DNA of 64,000 nt from Bordetella petrii (GTDB taxonomy: Bacteria; Pseudomonadota; Gammaproteobacteria; Burkholderiales; Burkholderiaceae_B): contig WMBV01000002.1 in assembly GCA_017745595.1 (NCBI GenBank), positions 1 through 64,000 of the forward strand, read 5' to 3'. Every line of letters begins with the position of its first letter. The stretch's first letter is position 1. Below, piece after piece: positions 54,970 to 62,852 of the stretch. The notes under the pieces were generated by a model, which ran no database searches, had not been told where the DNA came from, and saw nothing but the letters and a program-made list of their open reading frames with translations. Both the position numbers and the translations under genes were made by a program.

Positions 54970-55859
54970 TGGCCACGGGCGCAGTGACCCTTGTCAGCCT
55001 TGGAGAGATTGCCAACTGGATCGACCAATCGGTGACGACCATGCTGACGGACGTCATTACGCCGATGGTGGCCTCGATCACCGAGAAGATTCTGCCTGTC
55101 GTGGCTCTCGGCCTCTCCATCGCGCTGATCTGGTATGGTTGGGCGATGATGTCTGGTGCAATCCAGACGCCGGTTCTCGCTGCCGCTCGACGCATTGTCA
55201 AGATCGGCGTCATCGTCGGCATAGCGGGGAGCGGCGGCCTCTACCAGCAGCAGATCGCTGGCGCCATGTTGGCTCTTCCAAGTGCCGTGGCTCAGGTCTT
55301 CACCGGAACAACAAAGACCCCATCGCAGATAATGGATGAAGCAGCCAATACGGGCGCGGAGATCGGCACTCGCGTCCAGGACCGTGCACCCGACGGCATC
55401 TCGAACATTGGCAGAGCGTTCGTCTTTGTTGTCGTCTCAATCATCATTACGGTTATCTCAGCCATCATGAGCGCGGCAGGCATGATGGTCCTGATCACTG
55501 TAAAGACGGGCATGGGCCTGGTCGTCGTCCTCGGGCCGATCTGTATCCTCGCCCTGCTTTTTGACCGAATGGAATATCTGTTTGTGGGGTGGCTCAGGCA
55601 AGCTCTGTATTACGCCATATACGGAGGACTGTTCATGGTCGTCTTCATGTTCATAATGGGCATGTTCGGCATGCTGCAGCAAGGGCTACTAGACCTTAGC
55701 AAAACGGATCAGATCAACATATTTTCCATGCTGACGGCGATTGTGTTTTTCATGATTTGCTCAAAGTTCATTCTCGATCAGGTGTCTACCGTGACAAGCA
55801 CGATTACTGGTGGTAGGGGTGGCGGATTTAGCATTCCCTTCCTTGGCAGAATCGGCTAA
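54966..55859 (+). CDS. virB6: VirB6-like polytopic channel protein
   Basis: A 297-residue inner-membrane protein with about six transmembrane helices (VVALGLSIALIWYGWAMM, AFVFVVVSIIITVISAIM, MVLITVKTGMGLVVVLGPI, YAIYGGLFMVVFMFIMGMF and others). The central periplasmic loop and the aromatic-Gly pattern are TrbL/VirB6-like. It contributes to the DNA translocation channel. The ATG overlaps the virB5 stop by 4 bp. Confidence 0.85.
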   Translation: MMATGAVTLVSLGEIANWIDQSVTTMLTDVITPMVASITEKILPVVALGLSIALIWYGWAMMSGAIQTPVLAAARRIVKIGVIVGIAGSGGLYQQQIAGAMLALPSAVAQVFTGTTKTPSQIMDEAANTGAEIGTRVQDRAPDGISNIGRAFVFVVVSIIITVISAIMSAAGMMVLITVKTGMGLVVVLGPICILALLFDRMEYLFVGWLRQALYYAIYGGLFMVVFMFIMGMFGMLQQGLLDLSKTDQINIFSMLTAIVFFMICSKFILDQVSTVTSTITGGRGGGFSIPFLGRIG

Positions 55860-55919
55860 GATCTATCGAAACAAACACATACAATGTTTCTTGCACAGAA
55901 CGCCGCCGGAGCGCTACTC

Positions 55920-56249
55920 ATGGCACCAATCACGCCTTTTGGTAAACCACTCTCCCAGAGTCCCTTGATGGGCTCGGAAACCTTGCCGCCGTCGGCCACG
56001 ACGACCGGCGCGGAAAAGCCGATCTCGGCATTTCAATGGGTCAGCGTTCTCCGTGCAACCTGGACCTGGATTCTTCGCCCACTCTGGTACGTCTGCTTCA
56101 AATGGCCGGCGCAGCTGTTGTTTGTGGGAATGACGCCGAGGTCTGTTTCACGCGCCGATGAAGAGCGTCGCAGGGACGATGATGAATGGTGGGCGCAACG
56201 GCAGCATGAGGAATTGAACGCTGCGTGGCAGCGCAGTAAGCGCGATTAG
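55920..56249 (+). CDS. Small hypothetical protein of the virB operon
   Basis: A 109-residue protein from the ATG at 55920, chosen for GGAG 8 bp upstream; an ATG at 55884 lacks a ribosome site. It is Ser/Thr/Pro-rich at first. A Trp-rich hydrophobic helix (about 45-70, TWTWILRPLWYVCFKWPAQL) and a charged tail full of Asp, Arg and Glu follow. It may be a membrane-associated accessory factor. No lipobox, so it is not the VirB7. A terminator follows it. Confidence 0.6.
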   Translation: MAPITPFGKPLSQSPLMGSETLPPSATTTGAEKPISAFQWVSVLRATWTWILRPLWYVCFKWPAQLLFVGMTPRSVSRADEERRRDDDEWWAQRQHEELNAAWQRSKRD

Positions 56250-56277
56250 CCGCAGCGATCCCTCTTTCCCTCCTTTC

Positions 56278-56310
56278 AAGGCACAGCGCTCGCTGTGCCT
56301 TTCTCTTTCT
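56278..56310 (+). terminator. Intrinsic terminator inside the virB cluster
   Basis: Perfect stem AAGGCACAGC (56278-56287) and GCTGTGCCTT (56292-56301) with a 4-nt loop, followed by TCTCTTTCT. It splits virB1-virB6 from virB7-virB11. No clear downstream promoter was found in the 60 bp that follow, so it may be leaky. Confidence 0.7.
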
Positions 56311-56371
56311 AGCTAGCTCCTAGTCTAGATTTCCTGATCTCCCCCCTTTTTTTACCTCCCCCGGAGAACCG

Positions 56372-56485
56372 ATGAAGCACGCCTTTTTGGCCGCGCTTGG
56401 CGCGGCTTGCCCTTTGTCGTCTGCACGAACCCTGCTGCGTATCATCAGATCCAAAGCGCCCGCGGAAAAAAGCCATGGCAACTGA
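56372..56485 (+). CDS. Candidate VirB7-like small lipoprotein
   Basis: A 37-residue frame starting MKHAFLAALGAACPLSSA, preceded by GGAGA about 5 bp before the ATG, and overlapping the virB8 start by 11 bp. The basic-hydrophobic N terminus followed by Cys13 fits a lipoprotein signal, although the residue at -3 is Gly rather than Leu. Position between virB6 and virB8 and the tiny size match VirB7, which anchors VirB9 in the outer membrane. The peptide past the Cys is short and basic. Confidence 0.45.
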   Translation: MKHAFLAALGAACPLSSARTLLRIIRSKAPAEKSHGN

Positions 56486-57173
56486 CGATCCCAAGCAGTC
56501 ACTGCAGCAGGAGCTCGAGCGCAACCGCGGCCTTGAACGTGATCTTCTTACTGAATTGTTGAGCTCACGGCGAACGGCCTGGCGGGTAAGCATTTCCGCC
56601 ATGGTTATCACGCTCGCAGCCATCGCGACTATGGCCAAGGTCTTATATCTCTATGAGCCGCCGCCAGCCGTTGTCGTCCGTGTGAACGATGCAACGGGCG
56701 AGGTCGAACAAGTCAGCCGCCTCGACGGCGAGCCGGTGGAAAGCTATGGCGAGCGGACCGACAAAGCAAACATCTTTCAGTATGTCTTGGCCTGCGAAAG
56801 CTACGACTGGAATATTCAACAGAACATTTACGACCGCTGCGGCCTGTTCAGCGCTCCCGATGTTCAGCGCGCCTACTACGCCAAGTTCGAAGACGATCCC
56901 AAGTCTGGCTATGAAGCGCTCGACACTCGCTATGGCAAACACACCCGCGTTGTGGTCAACATACGCAGCATTACTTTGGGCCCCAACAACACGGCGACCG
57001 TCCGCTTCACCCGGCACCTAGACGGCGCAAGCCACTCAGCCGCGCCCGAGTATCTCCTCGCCACGCTCGGCTTCCGATACGTGAAGTCACGAGTAAAGGA
57101 GAAAGATGGGTGGCAAAACCCCCTCGGATTCCAAGTCGTCTCCTACACCACTGACGTCGAAAACTTGAGATAA
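56475..57173 (+). CDS. virB8: VirB8-like T4SS assembly factor
   Basis: A 232-residue bitopic inner-membrane protein with a short cytosolic N terminus (coiled, ELERNRGLERDLLTELL), one transmembrane helix (about 39-60) and the periplasmic VirB8 domain (LACESYDWNIQQNIYDRCGLFS, IRSITLGPNNTATVRFTRH). It bridges inner-membrane and core-complex parts. Family members are near 230 residues. Confidence 0.88.
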   Translation: MATDDPKQSLQQELERNRGLERDLLTELLSSRRTAWRVSISAMVITLAAIATMAKVLYLYEPPPAVVVRVNDATGEVEQVSRLDGEPVESYGERTDKANIFQYVLACESYDWNIQQNIYDRCGLFSAPDVQRAYYAKFEDDPKSGYEALDTRYGKHTRVVVNIRSITLGPNNTATVRFTRHLDGASHSAAPEYLLATLGFRYVKSRVKEKDGWQNPLGFQVVSYTTDVENLR

Positions 57174-57178
57174 AGACC

Positions 57179-57754
57179 ATGAAGAAAGAACAGATCGCTG
57201 AGCTCGCCAGTCGCCTCGAGAACGCGCACCGGCTTTCCAACGCCGACCGCACGGCTCTCTTTCGGGACCTCGAACGCTACGCCAAGACGGACCTCTATGG
57301 CGCCGCCCGGCTGGCCAAAGATCACCTCAACAAGGAGGCCAATCTCCGCCTGCCCACCGTTGTCGCTGCAGCCGATCGAATCGGCAAGCATTTTGAAGAG
57401 CGAATCCGACAGGCGCGTCGACCGGTGGAACTTTACGGCGAGCAGGACCGTCAGATCCGCCAGCCCGAAGACGGTCGCGAATACCGAGGCCCTGTCGTGG
57501 GAACGACACCCAATTGCCTGATTCAGCTCGATAAAGATTCAGGCGACCTTATCGTTCATGCCCGCAATACCCTGAATCGGTCTTTCGAACTGTCGGGCAA
57601 CGAAGAGTCGCTCGCGATCAGCTACCCCTTCAAGGCGGTGGGCGGCGTGGGCCTGGTGCGGGACGCCGATCACGACAAGCAGGCCGACATGGATCTGCAG
57701 CACGCCCACCACCGCACCAAAGAGCAACATCATTTCATGGAACGCGGCCAATGA
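57179..57754 (+). CDS. Hypothetical protein with KfrB-like segment, inside the virB operon
   Basis: A 191-residue soluble protein with no signal peptide. The N-terminal half is helical and charged (AELASRLENAHRLSNADRTALFRDLERY). The middle segment YRGPVVGTTPNCLIQLDKDSG with DLIVHARNTLNRSF recalls the small beta domain found in KfrB-type plasmid proteins. The tail is His-rich (HAHHRTKEQHH). It lies 5 bp after virB8 and overlaps the virB9 start by 4 bp, so it is expressed with the secretion channel although it looks cytosolic. Confidence 0.55.
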   Translation: MKKEQIAELASRLENAHRLSNADRTALFRDLERYAKTDLYGAARLAKDHLNKEANLRLPTVVAAADRIGKHFEERIRQARRPVELYGEQDRQIRQPEDGREYRGPVVGTTPNCLIQLDKDSGDLIVHARNTLNRSFELSGNEESLAISYPFKAVGGVGLVRDADHDKQADMDLQHAHHRTKEQHHFMERGQ

Positions 57755-58569
57755 AAATTCGCGTCAAGTGCGCCATGACAGTGGCGCTCGCGGTCTTGCT
57801 CAGCACGACCACGCCGCCGTCCTGGTCGCTGGATCGACCGGCGTTCTCTCCCAAGGACCAGCGAATTCGGTGGACCGACTACGACCCGGCGGACGTCATC
57901 CAGGTTGACACCACACTGGGCGTAGCCACGCAAATTCAACTCAACGATGACGAGGACTACGTCACGCACGCCTTTGGTGATTCTGCCGCATATGCCTTTC
58001 AGCAAATTGGCAAGCACCTACTTCTGAAGCCGATCGTAGAGCAGGCCGACACCAACTTGCTCTATATCACAACCAAGCGCAACTACTCGTTCCTTCTCAA
58101 GTACGCCAAGGAGCGCAAAGGCCGGGAAGTATTTCGTCTGGTGCTCCGCTACCCTGAGAGCGAAAAGGCAAAAGCCATGGCACTGGAGGCAGAGGCACGT
58201 GTGCAGCGTGGGCTGGCGATCGCCGACATGGCAATAAGTTGGGAGAACTACGCCATGAGCGGCGACACAGCCATTGGACCCGAGGCAGCCTGGGACGACG
58301 GGGCGCAGACATGGCTCCGATTCGCACCCGGCCAGGACCTACCCACTGTCTACTTCGTCGATCCCGACGGTCAGGAAATTATCGCAAATCGCCATATGGA
58401 AGGTGAGCGCACCATCGTGCTCCATCGCGTTGCCCCCCGCTGGCATTTGCGCCTGGGCAATATGGTCGTGGCCATCCATAACGACACTCCCAAGGCCACG
58501 CGCACCCTTCCCTCTGGCACGATCTCGCCAGCAGTAGAACGGGTCCTGCGACAGGAGCAGCGCCAATGA
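57751..58569 (+). CDS. virB9: VirB9-like outer-membrane core component
   Basis: A 272-residue exported protein with signal peptide ending near PPSWS-LD (about 26). The family start IRWTDYDPADVIQVDTTLGVATQIQL and the C-terminal domain IVLHRVAPRWHLRLGNMVVAIHNDTP are clear. With VirB7 and VirB10 it forms the core complex spanning the periplasm. Its stop overlaps the virB10 start by 4 bp. Confidence 0.9.
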   Translation: MKIRVKCAMTVALAVLLSTTTPPSWSLDRPAFSPKDQRIRWTDYDPADVIQVDTTLGVATQIQLNDDEDYVTHAFGDSAAYAFQQIGKHLLLKPIVEQADTNLLYITTKRNYSFLLKYAKERKGREVFRLVLRYPESEKAKAMALEAEARVQRGLAIADMAISWENYAMSGDTAIGPEAAWDDGAQTWLRFAPGQDLPTVYFVDPDGQEIIANRHMEGERTIVLHRVAPRWHLRLGNMVVAIHNDTPKATRTLPSGTISPAVERVLRQEQRQ

Positions 58570-59720
58570 AGTTCTTTAAACGCCGACGCTCAGCCGGCAA
58601 GGCCGTCGATGCTGTGGCAGAGATTGAGAGCCGCCAGGCACATCTGGATGAGCGAGGCCTGCCTGACCTTCATGGGTCGGCCAGGCCCGCAGCTCCCGGC
58701 GCCAAAGCCTTCTTCTATCTCCTCCTTTTTATGGCCATGATGATCCTCAGCACGCTGGCTTGGCGCTGGACGAACAGCGCCGACGCTCCGCAAGCCGGGT
58801 CGCAGTCTGAGCCCCAGGCACGCATCGAGAATATTCTGCCCAGGTGGAAGCCCAGAGAAAGCCCGGCCGCCGCGCCACCACCCGCGCAAACGGTGGAGCC
58901 TCCGGCCGCTCCCGCGCCTGCGCCGAAACCCGCTAGTCGACTTGGTGACCTCGTCGACGGCGTCGTGGAAGATCCCCTCATCACGCGACGTCTGTCCAGT
59001 GGCCTTCAGGCAAAGAAACAGGACGGCGAGGGTGGGACAAGGGCGGAGGCTCCGGAGCAACCCGCGCGCGCAGGCGATAGTGGCCCTATGGCTGAGCGGC
59101 TAACGCCCATGAAGCTGACCGCCGCTCGGGCAGCAGTATTACCCGATCGAGACATGCTTATCACCCAGGGCACCATGATCGATTGTGTTCAGGACACTAT
59201 GCTCGTGAGCGCGCAAGCCGGAATGATTACCTGCTTCGCGCCGCATGACGTGCGATCGACCAGCGGACGAGTTGTGCTGATCGACGCAGGTACAAAGTTC
59301 GTGGGCTATCAGCAGGGTGTACTCGCGCAGGGACAGCCTCGCATTGGTGTTGTCTGGTCACGCCTGGAAACCCCTAACGGCGTGGTGATCCATCTGGATT
59401 CGCCCGGCACTGGGCCACTGGGCGAAGCTGGCTTGGACGGCCATATCGACACGCACTTCGGCGAACGATTTGGAGGCGCAGTTTTGGTCAGCCTCATTAG
59501 CGACTTCGGCTCTTGGGCGTCATCCAGAGGCAACGATAGCGATTCGATTCGCTTCGACTCGACCGGCGATGCCGCCCAAGACGCCGTCAGCACAGTGCTT
59601 GACAACTCGATCAACATCCCGCCCACACTCTATCGCAACCAAGGGGGCCGGATTGGCATTTACGTTGCCAGAGACCTGGATTTCAGTTCCGTCTACGCGC
59701 TGCGGCCTGTTGCCCGCTAG
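58566..59720 (+). CDS. virB10: VirB10-like core component
   Basis: A 384-residue protein. The cytosolic N terminus (1-45) leads to one transmembrane helix (about 48-65) and a Pro-rich periplasmic linker (about 95-130). The beta-barrel domain (about 180-384) has SGRVVLIDAGTKFVGYQQG, RIGVVWSRLETPNGVVIHL and DGHIDTHFGERFGGAVL. It links energy at the inner membrane to gating at the outer membrane. Confidence 0.93.
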   Translation: MKFFKRRRSAGKAVDAVAEIESRQAHLDERGLPDLHGSARPAAPGAKAFFYLLLFMAMMILSTLAWRWTNSADAPQAGSQSEPQARIENILPRWKPRESPAAAPPPAQTVEPPAAPAPAPKPASRLGDLVDGVVEDPLITRRLSSGLQAKKQDGEGGTRAEAPEQPARAGDSGPMAERLTPMKLTAARAAVLPDRDMLITQGTMIDCVQDTMLVSAQAGMITCFAPHDVRSTSGRVVLIDAGTKFVGYQQGVLAQGQPRIGVVWSRLETPNGVVIHLDSPGTGPLGEAGLDGHIDTHFGERFGGAVLVSLISDFGSWASSRGNDSDSIRFDSTGDAAQDAVSTVLDNSINIPPTLYRNQGGRIGIYVARDLDFSSVYALRPVAR

Positions 59721-59794
59721 ATCGCCCGCCGATCCCTAAAGTCCATTGCTAGCCTGGCACCTGCCTCAGGTCATCGACATCATCTCGGATCCCC

Positions 59795-60820
59795 ATGAAA
59801 GACTCTCACCAGGACGCCGCCTCGGCCGTGGTGGCAAGCGATGTTGCCCTGCGCCAACTGCTTCGCCCGATCGGCGCTTATATGGCCGACGATGCGGTGC
59901 GCGAGATCGCTATTCCCCGACCAGGCGTAATTCTTACCCGGCAACATGGCCGGTGGCAGCAGCACGGCGACCCGTCGCTCTCCTTCGGCTATCTGGACGC
60001 CCTCGTGTCCGCCATGGCCAGCTATAACAACGTGAACTTCAGCCCCATCATGTCACTGCTGCTGCCGGACGGCGAGCGTGGCCAGGTCGCGAGACCTCCC
60101 GCGGTCGTCGACGGTACGCTGTCGATAAACATCCGAAAGCACAGCAGCCTGGTCAAGAACTTGGACGAGCTACAGGCCGAGGGCGCGTTCGATAATTGGA
60201 CGGATGTGAGCGGTGCCACCAGTAGCGGCGCGCCCTTGACTCCGGAAGACCAGCAGCTTCTGGCGCTGAAGAACGAAGGCCGCATGCGGGAGTTTCTCGA
60301 GCTCGCAGTCAAGAGCTGCAGAAACATCATCGTGGCGGGCAAGACGGGGTCAGGCAAGACTACTTTCGCGCGTAGCCTTATCGAGTGCGTCCCTGTGTCG
60401 GAACGGATCCTCACAATCGAGGATGTTCATGAGCTATTCCTGCCCAACCATCCGAATCGCGTTCACATGATCTACGGCACGGGCGCCGGGCGCATGTCGG
60501 CCACCGACTGCATTGCCGCTGCCATGCGTAGTTCGCCAGACCGCATCTTCCTGTCTGAGCTGCGTGGCCCAGAAGCTTGGGACTATCTGAATGCGTTGAA
60601 TACCGGGCACCCCGGCTCGGTCACGACGACCCACGCCAATAGCGCACGTGACACATACAGTCGCGTGGCATTGCTGGTGAAACAGTCGGCCGCCGGCAGC
60701 CAAATGGATCTCGATACCATTCTGCGTTATCTGCACGCGACGCTGGATGTCGCCCTCTACTTCGCAGACTACAGGCTGGTCGAGGTCTATTTCAACCCCG
60801 GGCACAATGTTGCGCTATAG
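59795..60820 (+). CDS. virB11: VirB11-like hexameric ATPase
   Basis: A 341-residue ATPase with Walker A VAGKTGSGKTTFARSL near residue 181, the Asp box ILTIEDVHELFL, Walker B RIFLSELRGPEAWDYL and the His box GSVTTTHANSARD. It drives substrate transfer and pilus assembly together with VirB4. It begins 74 bp after virB10 with a weak ribosome site. Confidence 0.94.
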   Translation: MKDSHQDAASAVVASDVALRQLLRPIGAYMADDAVREIAIPRPGVILTRQHGRWQQHGDPSLSFGYLDALVSAMASYNNVNFSPIMSLLLPDGERGQVARPPAVVDGTLSINIRKHSSLVKNLDELQAEGAFDNWTDVSGATSSGAPLTPEDQQLLALKNEGRMREFLELAVKSCRNIIVAGKTGSGKTTFARSLIECVPVSERILTIEDVHELFLPNHPNRVHMIYGTGAGRMSATDCIAAAMRSSPDRIFLSELRGPEAWDYLNALNTGHPGSVTTTHANSARDTYSRVALLVKQSAAGSQMDLDTILRYLHATLDVALYFADYRLVEVYFNPGHNVAL

Positions 60821-60897
60821 CCCTGCAAACATGGCCCGGAATGCCTGCCAATCCGACCCTGGCTGTATCGCAGTTCTGCCTCCCTCCGGAGACCTCC

Positions 60898-61170
60898 ATG
60901 ACCAAAGCGAGCCGCCAGCGGGGCGCGCAGGAAGCGCGTACCCGTATGGCATACAAAATCATGCAAGAAGTGTACGAACGCGGCCAGGCCGACGGCCAGT
61001 CGCTCGACCAGATTCACCTGGCCATTCGCGCAGCCTATCCTTGGGGAGAGCGCCGAGCCTGGCCCTACAAGGCGTGGCTGTTGGCCAGGCGCGAATTCTA
61101 TGAGCGGCACGGGCTACCGCTTCGGCCGCGCGCCTCCATCGCCGAGTCCCTTCAGGAGGGTGGCGCGTGA
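60898..61170 (+). CDS. Small hypothetical basic protein
   Basis: A 90-residue, basic, largely helical protein (TRMAYKIMQEVYERGQADGQ, IRAAYPWGERRAWPYKAWLLARREF) with no signal peptide. It lies 77 bp after virB11 and before the replication-type gene. Trp/Tyr and Arg content suggests nucleic-acid or protein binding. Family not recognised. Confidence 0.6.
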   Translation: MTKASRQRGAQEARTRMAYKIMQEVYERGQADGQSLDQIHLAIRAAYPWGERRAWPYKAWLLARREFYERHGLPLRPRASIAESLQEGGA

Positions 61171-61192
61171 GCGACCCAGTCTGTACAGATCG

Positions 61193-61205
61193 TTTACCCG
61201 GTAAA
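61193..61205. promoter_or_regulatory. Palindrome ahead of the replication-type gene
   Basis: TTTACC-C-GGTAAA is a perfect 13-bp palindrome 26 bp before the ATG of the following gene. It may be an operator. No protein can be assigned to it. Confidence 0.45.
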
Positions 61206-61231
61206 AACATGCAGCAAGGAAAGGGGCGGCC

Positions 61232-62173
61232 ATGAGCGTCGAAGCAACAAAATGGGCCAGGCTGGCCATGGTTGAGAAGTCTTCATCCAAACTCGTCCTT
61301 TTGAACCTCGCCATGCTGGTGCGCTACGACGCCGAGGAATGGACCGTGTTTGCCTCGATCGAGTACCTGAGCAAGGTTACCCACCTAAACCGCAAGACGG
61401 TCATCGAGGCGCTGAGCCGCCTGCGCGAACAGGGGGTCATTCAGGACACCGGACGCCGTGCTGGCGAAAACCGCAGCTGCATTGTCTATCGCTTGTGCCC
61501 TAATGCAGTGCCGCTCGTGAACCTGACCTCCGCGTCTGGTGTCAACGCAGGCAATGTCGCCGAGTCGTGGCAAGCAGGGCTGGACTTTCACAGAGTCGAG
61601 CCGTGCAGTGAGTCCGATGAGGAGCCTGGCCACGAGCCCCAAGTGCCCGAGGCGGTCACGGCTCTGACGACAATGGGTGCGTCGATGCAAGATCGGGCCA
61701 CCGACTGCGCCGCGGTGGCCGCCGCCGTGCGGCAGCAGCCTGCCGAGGCCGAACACGCATCCGCACCAGCGCAACGGCCCGGCCGGCGTCGGCATATCCA
61801 GTCGCCGGCCGCCGGAGCTGCGCCCACGCGGCTACCTGCGGGATGGACACTGCCGGAGCGATGGCGCGTTTGGACGGCGCGCGAACGCCCGCACTGGAAT
61901 CCGGAGAAGATCGACGCGATGGCGGCGACTTTCGCTGCCTACATGCGTTCCCGACCAGGCGAAGCTGGTATGTCGTCCGATTGGTTCGAATCGTGGCGGC
62001 TTTGGGTCTTCCGGGAATGGGAGGCCAAGGCCTCACGCGCGCCGTGGCATGCCACCTGGAGTGGCATTGTCGCCAAAGGCAGGAGTCTGGGGCTGATCGC
62101 CTCTCCCAACGAGCCGGAAGCCCACTTCAAGGTGCGCGTGTTTCAAGCTGCTGGCATGCCTCCGCCGCAGTGA
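61232..62173 (+). CDS. HTH replication-type protein (phage O / plasmid Rep-like)
   Basis: A 313-residue protein. The N-terminal winged HTH (about 15-90) reads LNLAMLVRYDAEEWTVFASIEYLSKVTHLNRKTVIEALSRLREQGVI. A variable Ala/Pro/Glu linker follows. The C-terminal segment WTLPERWRVWTARERPHWNPEKIDAMAATFAAYMRSRPG with SDWFESWRLWVFREW resembles the tail of phage replication O-type proteins. The origin-like region starts directly after its stop codon, which favours a role in replication initiation, though transcriptional control is possible. Confidence 0.6.
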   Translation: MSVEATKWARLAMVEKSSSKLVLLNLAMLVRYDAEEWTVFASIEYLSKVTHLNRKTVIEALSRLREQGVIQDTGRRAGENRSCIVYRLCPNAVPLVNLTSASGVNAGNVAESWQAGLDFHRVEPCSESDEEPGHEPQVPEAVTALTTMGASMQDRATDCAAVAAAVRQQPAEAEHASAPAQRPGRRRHIQSPAAGAAPTRLPAGWTLPERWRVWTARERPHWNPEKIDAMAATFAAYMRSRPGEAGMSSDWFESWRLWVFREWEAKASRAPWHATWSGIVAKGRSLGLIASPNEPEAHFKVRVFQAAGMPPPQ

Positions 62174-62176
62174 TGG

Positions 62177-62337
62177 TTATCCACAGCAAGTACCGATTTA
62201 GGTACTGGTGCCTATTTCGGGCCTAGCCCGAAAAGTTGTCGAGCTTGGCCCAATTTTGGCATCGGCTAGGCCCGAAAACGGCTTGGCACCAGTCCCAAAA
62301 ACGGGACCCAATAGGTTTTATAGGTTTTATAGGTTTG
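62177..62337. other. Origin-of-replication-like region (DnaA box, inverted repeats, iterons)
   Basis: TTATCCACA at 62177-62185 is a consensus DnaA box. An 8-bp inverted repeat with a 3-nt centre, TTTCGGGC / GCCCGAAA, follows at 62215-62233, and a related CTAGGCCCGAAAA lies near 62266. GGTACTGGTGCC (62201-62212) and GGCACCAGTCCC (62286-62297) are inverted with one mismatch. Three tandem 9-bp direct repeats ATAGGTTT(T/G) occupy 62311-62337 in an AT-rich patch. Together these are the usual parts of an iteron-type oriV. Confidence 0.6.
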
Positions 62338-62700
62338 AGAGAGAGTCGCGCGCGAGGCGCCGGCCGAAAATCGAACGCCGATCCGCCTACCCTCCGGTCG
62401 CTTCGCTCCCTTCGCCCCGCCGCCTGCGGCGTCGGCCTGAAACCCATAGGTTCAGTCCCCCTCCCCGTCGGCGCTGTGCGCCGCCGGGCGGGGGAAAGGT
62501 AGACCCCCTGGGCGCTGGCGCGCCTCTCGGCCCGCCGCGCCCTGTTCACCACCGCCCTGGTTCTTAACACCGCGTCCACGCTGCTCAGGTCGTTGCGATC
62601 GGACCCGGCGTAACGTTCTGCTGCGCATCCCCGAGAAGGCGACTCCCCATCCGGGCGGCAACAACATCCGCCGGGCGGGGATGGATGGACCCCAAAGCGC

Positions 62701-62796
62701 GGGGGCATGCTGCCCCCCTGGCCGGCCGCCTGCCGTCGGCCGCACTTCCGACCCCCCAGGGGAACCGCAACGGTTCCCCCACGCCCGCGAGCGGGC
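62701..62796. other. Cluster of strong hairpins upstream of the partition operon
   Basis: The stretch 62338-62852 has no credible gene. Within it, GGGGGCA-TGC-TGCCCCC (62701-62717), GGGGAACCG-CAA-CGGTTCCCC (62759-62779) and GCCCGC-GA-GCGGGC (62783-62796) form three hairpins in under 100 bp. They may be a centromere-like or oriT-like site, or an mRNA leader of the operon. Confidence 0.5.
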
Positions 62797-62852
62797 GCGG
62801 CTCCCCCTCCCCCTCAACCCCGTCTGCAGCCCGATGGCCCGGGCATTTCACC

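Noticed and set aside
62338-62852. Coding frames between the origin-like region and the stbA-like gene
   Set aside because: All are short, overlap on several frames and reflect GC-rich hairpin sequence; none has a ribosome site or recognisable motif.
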